Origin: Phycisphaerales bacterium
Lineage (GTDB): Bacteria > Planctomycetota > Phycisphaerae > Phycisphaerales > UBA1924
Length of the DNA stretch: 50,399 nt
NCBI GenBank assembly: GCA_016741915.1
Contig: JACVCS010000020.1
Coordinates: 1 to 50,399 of the forward strand
Reading direction: 5' to 3'
Shown: piece after piece, positions 24,219 to 34,429 of the stretch
Position numbering within the stretch: position 1 is the stretch's first letter
Layout: each line of letters begins with the position of its first letter
Notes under the pieces: generated by a model
Seen by the model: the letters and a program-made list of their open reading frames with translations, nothing else
The model's database searches: none
Told to the model about the DNA's origin: nothing
Translations under genes and position numbers: made by a program

Positions 24219-27200
24219 TCAGCGATTCGGTGCTGGGTTGTTCGGCGCCGGTGCGTCGGCGTTGGGCGGCGCTTCGAAGATGATCGTGCTGTGGTCGCTG
24301 GTGATCGCCAGCAGGTTGTCGATCGCGGCCACACTGCCCGGGAAGAGGCCGATGCGTGCGGGCGTGGACGATCGCAGCATCGCGGAGGTGTTGTCGAGGA
24401 TCATGACGTTGAAGGCCGAGCCGGTGTTCTCGCGCAGCGGCGTGGAGGTGTACGAGACCGAGACGAACCCGCCCAGGATGGGCAAGGGCGGGCAGAGCCC
24501 GTCGGCGGGGTTCAGCCCGTCGACGCCGATGAGTTTGCCCGTGCGGTCGTAGAGCAGAAGGCCGTTGCTGCTGCGGACGGCGATGGCGTTGTCGGTGCCG
24601 GAGACTTGCACGCGTGAGGTGGGCTCGACCCGCCCGCGAACTTCCAGGGGCGACTGCCCGGCGCGTCCGCTGCTGAGCGAGACGAGCCACAGGTCGCGGC
24701 GTTCATCGAGCACGACCAACTGATCGTTCACGATCCACGCGTCGACGGACTTGCCGCAGGGCTGGTTGGCGGTTGACCACTCGGTAGCGCCGGTCTCGGT
24801 GTTGATCGAGACGATCTGTGACTCGAGCCCGACGATCAGGTCGCCGCGTTGGGTGAGGCGTATCCAGCGGACGGGTCCATCGGGGCAGGCGACCTGGCGG
24901 AGGACCTGTCCGGTGCGGGCGTCGATGATGAGCAGGGCCGGGCGGTTGTCGGCGGCGGGCTGGTTGGCGGCGGGAACGGGATCGCCCGCGACCACGAGCA
25001 GACCCGAGAGCAAAGCCGCGTCGGTCAGGCGCGTGAGCCCGAGCGAACCGGACCAGAGCCGCTCGCCCGTCTCCGCATCGAGCACCGCGCAGCGCCCGCC
25101 ACGCTCGATCATCGCGATGGAACGATCATCGCCCGTGAGGAGCATTTCACTCAGCGAGCGGAAGCCATCGAGCGGCGTGCGGAATGGCTGCCCGCCCAGG
25201 CGCGGGGCCGTGCCCTGCGGGAAAAAGCTCGAAAAGACCTTGCTCGTCCATGTCAGACCCGCGGCCTGGTCCTTCGCGTCAACGCGGAACAGCACCGGAC
25301 CGGTCTCGCTGCGCCCGTCGCCGGGCCAGAAGAAGACGGCCGACGATCGCGTCTGACGGAAGAGCTGCGCACGATCGACGCGCAGCGGGCTGACCCAGAG
25401 TTCCTTCACCAGCGGGCCGTCGGCGGTGTTCGTGCTCCCGAAGAGCCCGACGCTGCCGTCGTCGCGCTGCATCGCGAAGAACGTTGGCGGCGAAATGACC
25501 GACTCGCTCCGCAGCGCGTCCATGAGCTTCCAACCCGTCAAACCCTGCGAGCGTGTGAGGCTGGGCGAGCCCAGACGCGGCGGGCGCCGTTCGGCCGACA
25601 ACAGGCTCGAGAGCTCGCGTTCCAGCGATGCTACGTCCACGGGCCTGCCCTGCACAGTCAGCGGCGCTCGGTCGGTGAAGCGTGCGCGGTGACGGGTGAG
25701 CGCGTCGGCCGCGGCGCTGAGGAGCCCGCGCGTGCGCAGGTTCATGACCAATCGTCCGCCGAGTTCACCCACGTCGGTCATCGGCGCATCGCCCGTGCGT
25801 TGGGCTTGCTGCAGGCCCATCTCGGCCGCGCGCGCCGCGGCGCGGGCGTCGCCCGCGGCTTCGTGCAGTTCGCTGGCCTTCAGCCACGCGCGGGGCGCGA
25901 GCCGAGCGACAGGGTACCGACGCGCCAGGTCCTCGAACGCCTGCGGATCGGTGACCTTGCCCACTGACAGCTCGGTGAGTTTCTGTTCGACCTTCTGATC
26001 GTGCGCGGCATATGCGGGGCGGCCCGCGGGGATAATGAGCTGTTCGAGCCTGCGCGAGGCTTCTTCGTCGGCCTGGGCCGACGCACGCGGCGTTGAGAAC
26101 AGCACGTCGGCGCTGGGGAGCGCATCGAGCACGCCCTGGGCAATGTTCAACGCCCGCCCGGGCTCGCCCGTGCGTTCAAACTGACGCGACAACAGCAGCT
26201 TGTGCGTTGCGATCTGCGTGGGGTTGCTGGCGACCTGCGCGAGTTGATCGAGCATCTCGCTGACCGCGCGGCGTGTCTCGGCCCGGGCCTGGGGCGTTGC
26301 CTGGTCCTGATCGATGACCGAAATCAGGACCGATGCCAGACGTTCGCGCTGCGCGGGTGCTTTTTCCGCGTTCTTGCTCAGGGCTTCGATCGCCGACAAA
26401 CCCGCCGCCACCGCACGGTCCAGGCGGTTGGTGCGTGCGGCGAGCTCGATGAGCGCAATCGACGCCGATGCGTCGCTTGGGTCTTCGCCGGCGCGCTTCA
26501 GCAGCGAGGCCTCGGCCCGGTCCCAATCGCGGTAGACGTGCGCCCGCGCGTCATCGACCACCACCAGCCCGTCCTCCGTCGGCAGCGCGTTGCCCGGATG
26601 ATCGAGCGTGGCGGCGACGATGAACTTCGAGGGGTCCTCGGGACTGATCACCCCCACACCGTTCTCGACGGGCACCACCAGCCGCGGCCCGACACTCACC
26701 ACACGCCCGCGGATGCCCGGCGGCGGGACCGTTCCGCTCGCCACTGGCTGAGCCTGCGGACCGAACTCCGCGGCTTTCACAAAGACGATCTGCTGCTCGC
26801 CGACACAGGCGAGATACTCCCCCGCCGCGAGCAGGTACGAGGGGCTCAGCACCGCCTCCTCGCTCACGGCGGCGATCTGCGAACCGGTCGTTGTGTCGAG
26901 CTTCACCACCGATGCGCGGTCAGGGCTGAGCACAAAGAGCCACGGGCCGATCTTCACCGGCGCGTGCTGCTGCCACGCGCCGGCGCGACCGGACTGACGC
27001 GAACTGACAATGTCCGTCGGCATGCGCCGAACCCAGAGCGCCCGACCCGTCCCCGCTTCGTACGCGCCCACCACGCCCAGACGGTCGCTGCGATAGACCA
27101 CGCCCTCTTCGACAATCGCCCCGTCAACGACCTGCACGATCGGCGGCCAGGGAAGCATCCCCGTCGAACCCACCAGCGCGGTCCAGCGCGTCTTGCCCGT

Positions 27201-28652
27201 GGCGGTGTGAATCCCCGCGAGGTACAACGCGGTGAGCCGGCGTTCGCCCGAGTGCTTGCGCAGGGCGATGATGGCGGTGTCACCCTCGATCAAGATCGGC
27301 CCGCGGAGGGTGGTGTTGCCGATGGACGGGGCGATCTGATCGGGCGAAAGCACCCAGCGGACCTGCCCGGTGTTCACGTCGCAGGCGACGAGACGCTGCT
27401 CGTTGGAATCGCTTGCGAGATCGCCCGAGAGGGCGGCGATGACCAGATTGCCCGCCACCGCGGGCATCGAGATGTCCTCGGCATCGGGCACGCTCTGCCC
27501 GCGCATGGGCCCGCCGAAGGGTCGACTGGTCCCCGCGTCGAGCTTCCAGAGTGTTTGCAAAGTGTCGGCGTCAAGGGCCGAGAGCTCGAAATCGCGCTGC
27601 ACGAGGATGACGCGACCGGCCTTGACGGGCAGCACGCGCAGGTCGCGCGCGTGACGCGGCAGGCTTTCCACCCGCGAGACACCACGCGGCAGCGTGCGCG
27701 GGATCAGCGGCTCGTCGGGCGCGAACTCGGCGCTCCACAACGGGCGGGCGACCAGCGAGGCAACGCCCGAGGTGGCGGCGCTGCTCCGCGCCGGGTCTGC
27801 CGCGCGCAGAAGCGCCGGGCTCAACGGGCTTTCACCCTCGGGGAGCAGCGGCACGCGCGGCGACGCAACCTGCGCCGCATCGCCCGCCAAAGCCGCCGCA
27901 CGCACGCCCATCGGCGTTCCCTTCGGCACATAGCTTGTCAGCGCCGCGGCGATCTGCCGAGCGGTCGTCTTCGTCTGTTCGGTCTGGCGCGGATGATCCC
28001 GCAGCGCCTCGAGCCGACGTAGACACGTGGCGAAGCGCGCACTTTGGAGGTCCTCCTCCGCCAAACGTAGCGAGGCCTCCAGCCCGGCGCTCGTGAGAAA
28101 CGCCGACCGCTCGACCTCCGCCGCCTCGCCGTTTTGCAGAAGCGATTCCGCGGGGCCCGATCTCACGGCCACGAACCGCTCCAGCAGCTTTGCATCCGCT
28201 CGGAGCAGCTCGTGCACGACCCGACGCAGCGGGATATACAGCGAACCGTCACCCTCCGGACTGGCGACGAGCGCATCGCCCTCTTCGCTGAGCAAACGCA
28301 CCGCCAGCGAGGCCGCCTGATCGGTGCCGTTGATCCGGGTCAGATCGCGCAGACGGGCCAGGCCCTCCTCCGCCGCGGGTGATTCGTTGACAAAGACCGG
28401 CGACTGCACCACCGGGCTCTGAGCATTTTCCGCCGGCGCGGCGGCGGGTGGTTGCACCTGCGGCTGATTCTGCAACAGGGCCGGCACCGGCTGCGCGTTG
28501 ACCGGGCCCGGCAAACCGATGATGGGTGAGAAGGCCGAGAGGTAAAGCCCCGCGCAGAGCATCAGCCCGCGCGCAGAACCTCGGCGTGTACGCGGGCGAA
28601 CCGCTTCGCCGCCCGCATCACCCTTCGTCGATCTGCTCCGCATCGTTGACAT
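24219..28652 (-). CDS. Large secreted PQQ-type beta-propeller protein with TPR-like middle
   Basis: A 1477-residue exported protein. The N-terminus (RTRRGSARG, then LMLCAGLYLSAFSPIIGL and VNAQ) is a signal peptide with a long charged n-region. About 250-700 and 1150-1470 contain propeller-type repeats (VLPVKAGRVILVQRDFELSA, TLQTLWKLDAGTS, LVACDVNTGQVRWVL; LLIIDARTGQVLRQVACPDG, INTETGATEWSTANQ), like PQQ/YVTN repeat proteins. The middle, about 750-1050, is helical with TPR-like segments (LARRYPVARLAPRAWLKASE, AAGDARAAARAAEMGLQQA). An ATG at 28643 is an alternative start. Neither PQQ binding nor an enzyme activity can be claimed: the repeats more likely act as an interaction scaffold outside the cytoplasm. 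Stop codon to rpiB stop is 65 bases, convergent. Confidence 0.75.
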   Translation of the reverse strand: MSTMRSRSTKGDAGGEAVRPRTRRGSARGLMLCAGLYLSAFSPIIGLPGPVNAQPVPALLQNQPQVQPPAAAPAENAQSPVVQSPVFVNESPAAEEGLARLRDLTRINGTDQAASLAVRLLSEEGDALVASPEGDGSLYIPLRRVVHELLRADAKLLERFVAVRSGPAESLLQNGEAAEVERSAFLTSAGLEASLRLAEEDLQSARFATCLRRLEALRDHPRQTEQTKTTARQIAAALTSYVPKGTPMGVRAAALAGDAAQVASPRVPLLPEGESPLSPALLRAADPARSSAATSGVASLVARPLWSAEFAPDEPLIPRTLPRGVSRVESLPRHARDLRVLPVKAGRVILVQRDFELSALDADTLQTLWKLDAGTSRPFGGPMRGQSVPDAEDISMPAVAGNLVIAALSGDLASDSNEQRLVACDVNTGQVRWVLSPDQIAPSIGNTTLRGPILIEGDTAIIALRKHSGERRLTALYLAGIHTATGKTRWTALVGSTGMLPWPPIVQVVDGAIVEEGVVYRSDRLGVVGAYEAGTGRALWVRRMPTDIVSSRQSGRAGAWQQHAPVKIGPWLFVLSPDRASVVKLDTTTGSQIAAVSEEAVLSPSYLLAAGEYLACVGEQQIVFVKAAEFGPQAQPVASGTVPPPGIRGRVVSVGPRLVVPVENGVGVISPEDPSKFIVAATLDHPGNALPTEDGLVVVDDARAHVYRDWDRAEASLLKRAGEDPSDASASIALIELAARTNRLDRAVAAGLSAIEALSKNAEKAPAQRERLASVLISVIDQDQATPQARAETRRAVSEMLDQLAQVASNPTQIATHKLLLSRQFERTGEPGRALNIAQGVLDALPSADVLFSTPRASAQADEEASRRLEQLIIPAGRPAYAAHDQKVEQKLTELSVGKVTDPQAFEDLARRYPVARLAPRAWLKASELHEAAGDARAAARAAEMGLQQAQRTGDAPMTDVGELGGRLVMNLRTRGLLSAAADALTRHRARFTDRAPLTVQGRPVDVASLERELSSLLSAERRPPRLGSPSLTRSQGLTGWKLMDALRSESVISPPTFFAMQRDDGSVGLFGSTNTADGPLVKELWVSPLRVDRAQLFRQTRSSAVFFWPGDGRSETGPVLFRVDAKDQAAGLTWTSKVFSSFFPQGTAPRLGGQPFRTPLDGFRSLSEMLLTGDDRSIAMIERGGRCAVLDAETGERLWSGSLGLTRLTDAALLSGLLVVAGDPVPAANQPAADNRPALLIIDARTGQVLRQVACPDGPVRWIRLTQRGDLIVGLESQIVSINTETGATEWSTANQPCGKSVDAWIVNDQLVVLDERRDLWLVSLSSGRAGQSPLEVRGRVEPTSRVQVSGTDNAIAVRSSNGLLLYDRTGKLIGVDGLNPADGLCPPLPILGGFVSVSYTSTPLRENTGSAFNVMILDNTSAMLRSSTPARIGLFPGSVAAIDNLLAITSDHSTIIFEAPPNADAPAPNNPAPNR

Positions 28653-29059
28653 ACACACAACCGCATCCAAACGATCGGCCCCGTCGACGCCCTGCGCAGA
28701 GCGCCGGTGCCTATGGCAAGCGTCGGCCAGTTCCGCCGCCATCTCAAGGTCTTTCCCCGCCTCCGGGGTTCAGAGCGTACCCCCCGCCCGCACACCCGGC
28801 ATCCCCCACCGCTGCCGCCCGGCACATCCCAAACCCGCTTGGAACTGATCGCCACCAGCCGACAAGCCCCGGGGCGTGAAGTCTTCACGCACAGGCGGCA
28901 CAGCTTCACTCTTTTCGACGGCTTTCTCGGACCGATTTTCGTGCCGCCCCTGCATGTGTACGTTCGGTTTCATCATCGGGTTGCTCAATTCGCGGGTTGA
29001 ACGGGCCGAAGTTCATTTGTCGCCCCGGTTCTCGGGGTCGGTGTGAACGGACGGTCACC
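28653..29059. other. Divergent intergenic region
   Basis: About 400 bases between the large propeller gene and the DUF5658-like gene. It must contain both promoters, but I could not identify hexamers with good spacing. No RNA gene or repeat was seen. Confidence 0.3.
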
Positions 29060-29560
29060 ATGTCCACATTCGCGGCACAACCCGCCGACGATCAACCCGC
29101 GCCGGTCGCGAAGGTGGTCAGCCCCACCCTGAAACAGCCGCCGATGGCATCGATGACTTGGCGTCAACGGCTCTTCGATCTCCGCCGCCGCTCGGTCCGT
29201 GTCGGGGTTGTGGTCACGCTGGTCATGCTCATGAGCCTGATCGACCTGGTCGTCACGCTCACCTACGCCACCACCGTGGGCATGAACGAGGGCAACCCGC
29301 TGGCCCGCTGGGTGATGAGCTTCAACTGCCCCTGGCTGCTCGCTTCGTGGAAGGTCTTTCTCATGGCCATCTCGGGCGTGCTGCTCATCGCCACGCGAAG
29401 GTACCGTTCCAGCGAGATCGGCGCCTGGGCCTGCTTCGCGGTCATGCTCTGGCTGATGGCGCGGTGGATCGCGTACGCCGAGACCGCCCACCTCGCCAGC
29501 GAGTTCCAGTTCGGGCATCGTCACCAGAGCATCGAGTTCGTGCAGTTCGACCGTGAGTAA
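29060..29560 (+). CDS. Small membrane protein, DUF5658-like
   Basis: A 166-residue protein with three or four predicted membrane helices. The segment LIDLVVTLTYATTVGMNEGN followed by PLARWVM matches the DUF5658 pattern of a helix with D-x-x-T and a downstream Glu-x-Asn-Pro. Further helices are LLASWKVFLMAISGVLLIAT and GAWACFAVMLWLMARWI. The N-terminal 40 residues are soluble and Pro/Ala-rich. The ATG at 29060 is chosen because upstream in-frame codons read as a basic leader without family similarity. The lipoprotein gene follows after 59 bases on the same strand, possibly in one transcript. Function unknown. Confidence 0.7.
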   Translation: MSTFAAQPADDQPAPVAKVVSPTLKQPPMASMTWRQRLFDLRRRSVRVGVVVTLVMLMSLIDLVVTLTYATTVGMNEGNPLARWVMSFNCPWLLASWKVFLMAISGVLLIATRRYRSSEIGAWACFAVMLWLMARWIAYAETAHLASEFQFGHRHQSIEFVQFDRE

Positions 29561-29619
29561 ACCACCCCGGGCCCGCCAGCCCGCTGGCCCGCGTGACGGG
29601 TCTTCGCTACGCTGGTGGC

Positions 29620-30243
29620 ATGGCCGACCTTTTCCCCGCTGATTCTGCCGGCAACGTGAACCGAACGAACCGCTCGCTCCTGAGCGGGCTCGGCCGAGCC
29701 TCGACCGTCGCCCTCTGCACCGCGATCGGCCTCTCCCTGAGCGCCTGCGCACCGACGCCCAAGATCGACGTCGTCTCCGCCACCGTCACCGACGCCAGCG
29801 ACGAGGCCGTGGTCGTCTCCTTCGTTCTTACGGCCAGCAACACCTACGAAGAAGGCCTGCCGCTGCAAGACATCACCTACACCGCCACCGTGGGTTCACA
29901 GAGCGTCCGCATGGTCCGCTCGCCCGAGGCGACGCTGCGTGCGGCGGGTCAACAGTCGTTCGTCGTCCCCGCGGCGTTGACCATCCCGCGCTCCGCTCGC
30001 GAGAGCTTGAAGCAGGTCCCGTGGACCCTCAGCGCCACCGCACGCTATACCGAGCCTGGGGCCATCCCCCGCACGCTCTACGACTGGGGCGTGCGTCAGC
30101 CCTCGGCGAGCGCTTCAGGCTCGGGCACCATCGACCTGTCGGCCGCCCCCAAACCCGCGGTCGTTCCCGAAAGTGTCAGCGGTCAACGCCGGGCGAACGC
30201 CGGCAACTCCTCGACATCGAACGTCGATACGACGAAGCCTTGA
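29620..30243 (+). CDS. LEA2/WHy-type lipoprotein
   Basis: A 207-residue lipoprotein. The signal peptide ends in a lipobox, LSLSAC with the lipid-bearing Cys at 43. The next about 100 residues (KIDVVSATVTDASDEAVVVS, FVLTASNTYEEGLPLQDITY, TATVGSQSV) resemble the LEA14/WHy beta-sandwich family, which often occurs as envelope lipoproteins in bacteria. The C-terminal 50 residues are Ser/Ala/Pro-rich and probably disordered. The ATG at 29620 is preceded by GGTGG. The role may be in envelope stress protection, but that is family-level inference only. Confidence 0.7.
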   Translation: MADLFPADSAGNVNRTNRSLLSGLGRASTVALCTAIGLSLSACAPTPKIDVVSATVTDASDEAVVVSFVLTASNTYEEGLPLQDITYTATVGSQSVRMVRSPEATLRAAGQQSFVVPAALTIPRSARESLKQVPWTLSATARYTEPGAIPRTLYDWGVRQPSASASGSGTIDLSAAPKPAVVPESVSGQRRANAGNSSTSNVDTTKP

Positions 30244-30337
30244 GCGTGCCCCGTCGCTTGTTTTCCTGAAGATATTGCGGTCGCTGCGGTGATCACTCTG
30301 GCACGCTCGGCAGGCACGCCGGGCGTGATCGGTTTGA

Positions 30338-33300
30338 TCAATCGTCGCCGCCGCCGCTGAACTTCTTGCGTTCCCACGCCTTGGGCTCGCGTTTGACCAT
30401 CTCGGGCGGGCCGCCCCAGAACTGCACGTTCGCTTCACCCACCACGCGCCCGAGCGACGCGACGACCTCCGCCGTCGCGAAGACCCGGTGCCGACTCGCG
30501 TCCAGCAGCACGTCCGCCGCGTCGGTGGTGATGACGATTTCCAGCGGTAGCGTCGGTGCGGTGTCGGGTGCCGCCGCTCCGGGGGCGGTGGTTGGACGCT
30601 GCTGCGTCGATGAACGAACCAGCGAGGCGACGCGGTCGAGCGCGTCCATGCTGGTGCCGTTGAGACGGGTTTCATCAACCACCACGCGCAGCTTGCGTGC
30701 AACCGCCTTCACGTCGGTGATCGGCACGACCTTCTCCACAACGATCTGCGGCTCGCCACGCGAGTAGTCCACCTTCCCCGAAAGCATCACCACCGCGTCG
30801 GGCCTGATGTGCGCCTGGCTCGCGGCGTACGCGTCAGAGAAGCAAATCGCCTGCACGTTGCCCTCTTTGTCCTCGATGCTCAGGCCCGCCATCTTGCTGC
30901 CGGCACTCTTGCCGTTCTTCACCACCATGATCCGCACCGCGGTGATGAGGCACGCCAGTGTGACCCGCATGTCCTGTGCAACCTGCCGATCGCGCAGACG
31001 CCGGGTTGAGCAGTTCGCCAGACGCGCAACCGCCATCGTGTGCTGATCCAGCGGGTGGCTGGAGATATAGAACCCCAGCGCTTCCTTCTCGCTGGCGAGC
31101 GTCTCGCCCTCGCTCCAGGGCTGCACCTTCGCCAACAGCGACGCGCCGTCACCCGCGCTTGAGCTTGCCGCACTTGTAACCGCCGTCGGCCCAGCACCGC
31201 CGCCGAGCCCGAAGAGCGAGCCCTGCCCGCTGGCCTTGTCGGCCTGGGCCTTCACACCCGCCGAGACGGCCGCCTCGATCGACGCGACCATCGCGCTGCG
31301 CAAGCCCCGCCCGTGCAAACAGTCCATCGCACCGCTCTTGATCAGCGCTTCGATCGTCGCCTTGTTCACCGCGCCCGCATTGCCCCCCGAGCCGCCCACC
31401 GGCACACGCTCGCAGAAGTCGTAGAGCGACGAAAACGGCTTGCGCTTGCCGCGCACAGGCAAGATCTCATCCGCCTTCGCCGCTTCCCCACCCTCGATCG
31501 TCACCGGCGTCGTGTTCTGCTCGCGCTCTTTGATAATGCTCTCGATGGCCTTATCGCCCACGCCCTTGATGCCGCCGAGCCCGAAGCGCAGGTGCCCGTT
31601 CACCGCGGTGCGAGGCTCGCCATCCGCAAAGACCACCGTGAAGTCGTGGTGCGAGAGGTTCACATCGGGCGGGCGAACCTCAACCCCCACCTTGACCACT
31701 TTGCCCGTCGTCGGTTCGATAAACCGCGTGTTCTTGCAGTCTTCCAGATACGGCAGCCAATCCGCCACCTGGCTCGCGCCCGACTCAAAGGTCAGGAACG
31801 CCGCCATGTACTGGTTCGGGAAGTACGTCTTCAGGTACGCCGTCTGATACGCGACGATGGCGTAGCCCGTGGAGTGCGACTTGTTGAAGCCGTAGCCGGC
31901 GAACTTCAGGATGAGTTCGAAGAGGTCGTTGGCCTGTTCTTTCTTCAGCCCCTGCTTCACCGCGCCGTCGATGAACTTCGGGCGTTCCTTTTCGATCTTG
32001 TCGTGCTTCTTCTTGCTGATGTTCTTGATCAGCGTGTATGCGTCGCGGAGCTTGATCCCGCCCAGGCCGTGCACGATCTGCATGACCTGTTCCTGATAGA
32101 CCATGACGCCGTAGGTCTCACGGGTGAACTCATCGACGATGCTGTGGACCTTGGGGACGCGGTCTTCGCCGTGCTTGCGTCGGTTGTAATCCGGGATCAG
32201 ATCCATGGGCCCCGGGCGGAAGAGCGCGTTGGCGGCGATGAGGTCCTCGAGCCGGTCGGGCTTCATCTCGATCAGCAGCCGGCGCATGCCCGGGGATTCA
32301 AACTGAAAGACGCCGGTCGTATCGCCGCGCCGGAACATCTCGAAGACCGTCTGGTCGTCGTTGTCCAAACGATCGAGGTCCAGCGGGTGTGCGCCGCCGT
32401 CGTTGATCGTCCGCCCCACCGAACGGTAGATCTCTTCCTGGCTCAGCCCCTCGGTGATCAACTTCTTCGCCCGCTGCACGACGCTCGCCGTGCGCAGACC
32501 CAGGAAGTCCATCTTCAAGAGGCCCATCTTCTCGCACGTAGGCCCGTCCCACTGCGTCACCACGTCCTCGCTGCCGCTGGGTTTGTACAACGGCACGATC
32601 TCGTGCAAGGGCCTCGTCGCCACGATCACGCCCGCGGCGTGCACGCTCGCGTGCCTCGCCTGCCCCTCCAGCGCCCGCGCGTTGTCCAAACACCGCCGAA
32701 CCGTCGGGTCCGCGTCATACAGCTTCTTCAGATCGGGCTCGGTCTCCAGCGCCTTGTCGAGCGTGATGCCCAGCTGCTCGGGCACGAGCTTCGCGACCTT
32801 GTCCACGTCGCTCAAGGGCATCTCGAGCACGCGCCCAACGTCGCGGATCGCGGCCCGCGCCTTCAGCGTCCCGAACGTGATGATCTGCGCCACATGCCCG
32901 TACTTCTTGCGGACGTAATCGATCACGCGCCCGCGCCCATCCTGGCACAGGTCGATATCGATATCCGGATACTCGCTGCGGTCCGGGTCAGTGAAGCGCT
33001 CGAAGAGCAAGCCGTACTTCACCGGGCACGCGTTCGATAACCCCAGCACGTACCCCACCATCGTCCCCACGCCCGAACCACGGGCCATCGCGGGGATCCC
33101 CTGCTGACGCCCCCAGTTCACAAAGTCCCACACGATCAGGAAGTACGCGCTGATGTTCTTGTCCGCAAGAATCTTCAGCTCGCGCTCAAGCCGGGCCCGC
33201 TTCTGCGCCCGGTCTTCCTTCTGCGCATCGGTCTTCGCAGATTCGTCGGGCCCGTACCGCCAAACAAACCCGCCCTCGGCCAGTTGCCTCAGCGCCGCAT

Positions 33301-34429
33301 CACACTCGCTCTTGCTGTTCTCCAGATCCTCCTTCGTCGGGCGCTGCATCGGCAGCACCTCGTACGCGGCGCAATACGCCTGGTACCACGCCGACAGATC
33401 GTTCTGAAAAGTCGCAAGCGCTGGCAGCTTCTTCACATCAGGCAGCTTCACCCGCACCATCGGCGCGTTGTTCTGCCCCAGGGGCAGCTCAACGTTGCAC
33501 CGATCCGCGATCCGCAGCGTGTTCTCCAGTGCCGCGGCACCTTCCGCGCCGTACGCACCGAAGAGTTTCCGCATCTGCTCCGGGCTCTTGACGTAGAGCT
33601 CGGTGGAATACTTCATCCGGTCCGGATCGAGCTTCCCCTTGCCCGTCGAGATGCACACCAGCGTGTCGTGCGCGTCGTGCGAATCCTCTCGCAGGTAGTG
33701 TGCATCGTTATCACACACCAGCGGCAGGTTCGTCTCCTTCGCCAGCCTGATCAGGTGCTTGTTGATCGCGTTCTGCTCGGGGACGTGGTGCTGCAGCTCG
33801 ATGAAGAACCGCGACTTACCCGGATCGGGATCACCACCAAAGACCTTCGCGTGCCAGGTCGCGCTCTCGAGCGCCTTCTGCCAGTACAGCTCGTCGCCGG
33901 TGTTCTCATACTCCAGCAGGTACTCACCGATCTCGCTGCCCAGATGCCCGTTGATGGCGATGAGCCCCTCGCCGTGCTTCGCGAGAATGTCGCGGTCCAT
34001 GCGAGGCTTGAAGTAGAACCCCGTCAGGTACGCCTCGGAGCAGAGGTAGAGCAGGTTGTTCCAGCCGGTGATGTTCTCCGCCAGCAGCACGAGGTGGTAC
34101 CCGCCGTCGGAGACGCCCGTGTACGTGCGGTCCCGGCGATCACCCGGCGCGACGTACGCCTCAACGCCCAGGATGGGCTTGAGCCCGCGTTCCTTGGCTT
34201 GGAGGTAGAACGAAACCGCGCCGAACATGTTGCCGTGATCGGTGCAGGCGACGCTGGACATACCCAGCTCTTTGACGCGGTCCATCAGGCGGTCGATGCG
34301 GTTGCCACCGTCGAGCAGCGAGTACTCGGTGTGCAGGTGCAGGTGCGCAAACCCACCGCCGCCGATACCGCTACTCGCGGTGCCGGCGTTCTTCGCCTCA
34401 GGTTGTGCCGAGCCTGTGCTGCTGCCCAT
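30338..34429 (-). CDS. dnaE: DNA polymerase III subunit alpha
   Basis: A 1363-residue replicative polymerase of the DnaE1 type. Seen: an N-terminal PHP domain (FAHLHLHTEYSLLDGGNRID, CTDHGNMFG, LGVEAYVAPGDRRDR), the palm with PDIDIDLCQDGRGRVIDYV supplying the catalytic Asp pair, the fingers RPGPMDLIPDYNRRKHGEDR, MVYQEQVMQI, a helix-hairpin-helix region (FGLGGIKGVGDKAIESI) and a C-terminal OB domain (VTLACLITAVRIMVV, IEDKEGNVQAICFSD). The protein is about 200 residues longer than E. coli DnaE. The ATG at 34429 begins the Gly/Ser-rich lead-in to the PHP domain; a GTG at 34456 is possible. It probably replicates the chromosome. Confidence 0.96.
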   Translation of the reverse strand: MGSSTGSAQPEAKNAGTASSGIGGGGFAHLHLHTEYSLLDGGNRIDRLMDRVKELGMSSVACTDHGNMFGAVSFYLQAKERGLKPILGVEAYVAPGDRRDRTYTGVSDGGYHLVLLAENITGWNNLLYLCSEAYLTGFYFKPRMDRDILAKHGEGLIAINGHLGSEIGEYLLEYENTGDELYWQKALESATWHAKVFGGDPDPGKSRFFIELQHHVPEQNAINKHLIRLAKETNLPLVCDNDAHYLREDSHDAHDTLVCISTGKGKLDPDRMKYSTELYVKSPEQMRKLFGAYGAEGAAALENTLRIADRCNVELPLGQNNAPMVRVKLPDVKKLPALATFQNDLSAWYQAYCAAYEVLPMQRPTKEDLENSKSECDAALRQLAEGGFVWRYGPDESAKTDAQKEDRAQKRARLERELKILADKNISAYFLIVWDFVNWGRQQGIPAMARGSGVGTMVGYVLGLSNACPVKYGLLFERFTDPDRSEYPDIDIDLCQDGRGRVIDYVRKKYGHVAQIITFGTLKARAAIRDVGRVLEMPLSDVDKVAKLVPEQLGITLDKALETEPDLKKLYDADPTVRRCLDNARALEGQARHASVHAAGVIVATRPLHEIVPLYKPSGSEDVVTQWDGPTCEKMGLLKMDFLGLRTASVVQRAKKLITEGLSQEEIYRSVGRTINDGGAHPLDLDRLDNDDQTVFEMFRRGDTTGVFQFESPGMRRLLIEMKPDRLEDLIAANALFRPGPMDLIPDYNRRKHGEDRVPKVHSIVDEFTRETYGVMVYQEQVMQIVHGLGGIKLRDAYTLIKNISKKKHDKIEKERPKFIDGAVKQGLKKEQANDLFELILKFAGYGFNKSHSTGYAIVAYQTAYLKTYFPNQYMAAFLTFESGASQVADWLPYLEDCKNTRFIEPTTGKVVKVGVEVRPPDVNLSHHDFTVVFADGEPRTAVNGHLRFGLGGIKGVGDKAIESIIKEREQNTTPVTIEGGEAAKADEILPVRGKRKPFSSLYDFCERVPVGGSGGNAGAVNKATIEALIKSGAMDCLHGRGLRSAMVASIEAAVSAGVKAQADKASGQGSLFGLGGGAGPTAVTSAASSSAGDGASLLAKVQPWSEGETLASEKEALGFYISSHPLDQHTMAVARLANCSTRRLRDRQVAQDMRVTLACLITAVRIMVVKNGKSAGSKMAGLSIEDKEGNVQAICFSDAYAASQAHIRPDAVVMLSGKVDYSRGEPQIVVEKVVPITDVKAVARKLRVVVDETRLNGTSMDALDRVASLVRSSTQQRPTTAPGAAAPDTAPTLPLEIVITTDAADVLLDASRHRVFATAEVVASLGRVVGEANVQFWGGPPEMVKREPKAWERKKFSGGGDD

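Noticed and set aside
31313-33040. 575-codon open frame antisense to dnaE
   Set aside because: dnaE is certain on the other strand; the antisense product is Leu/Arg/His-rich without motifs.
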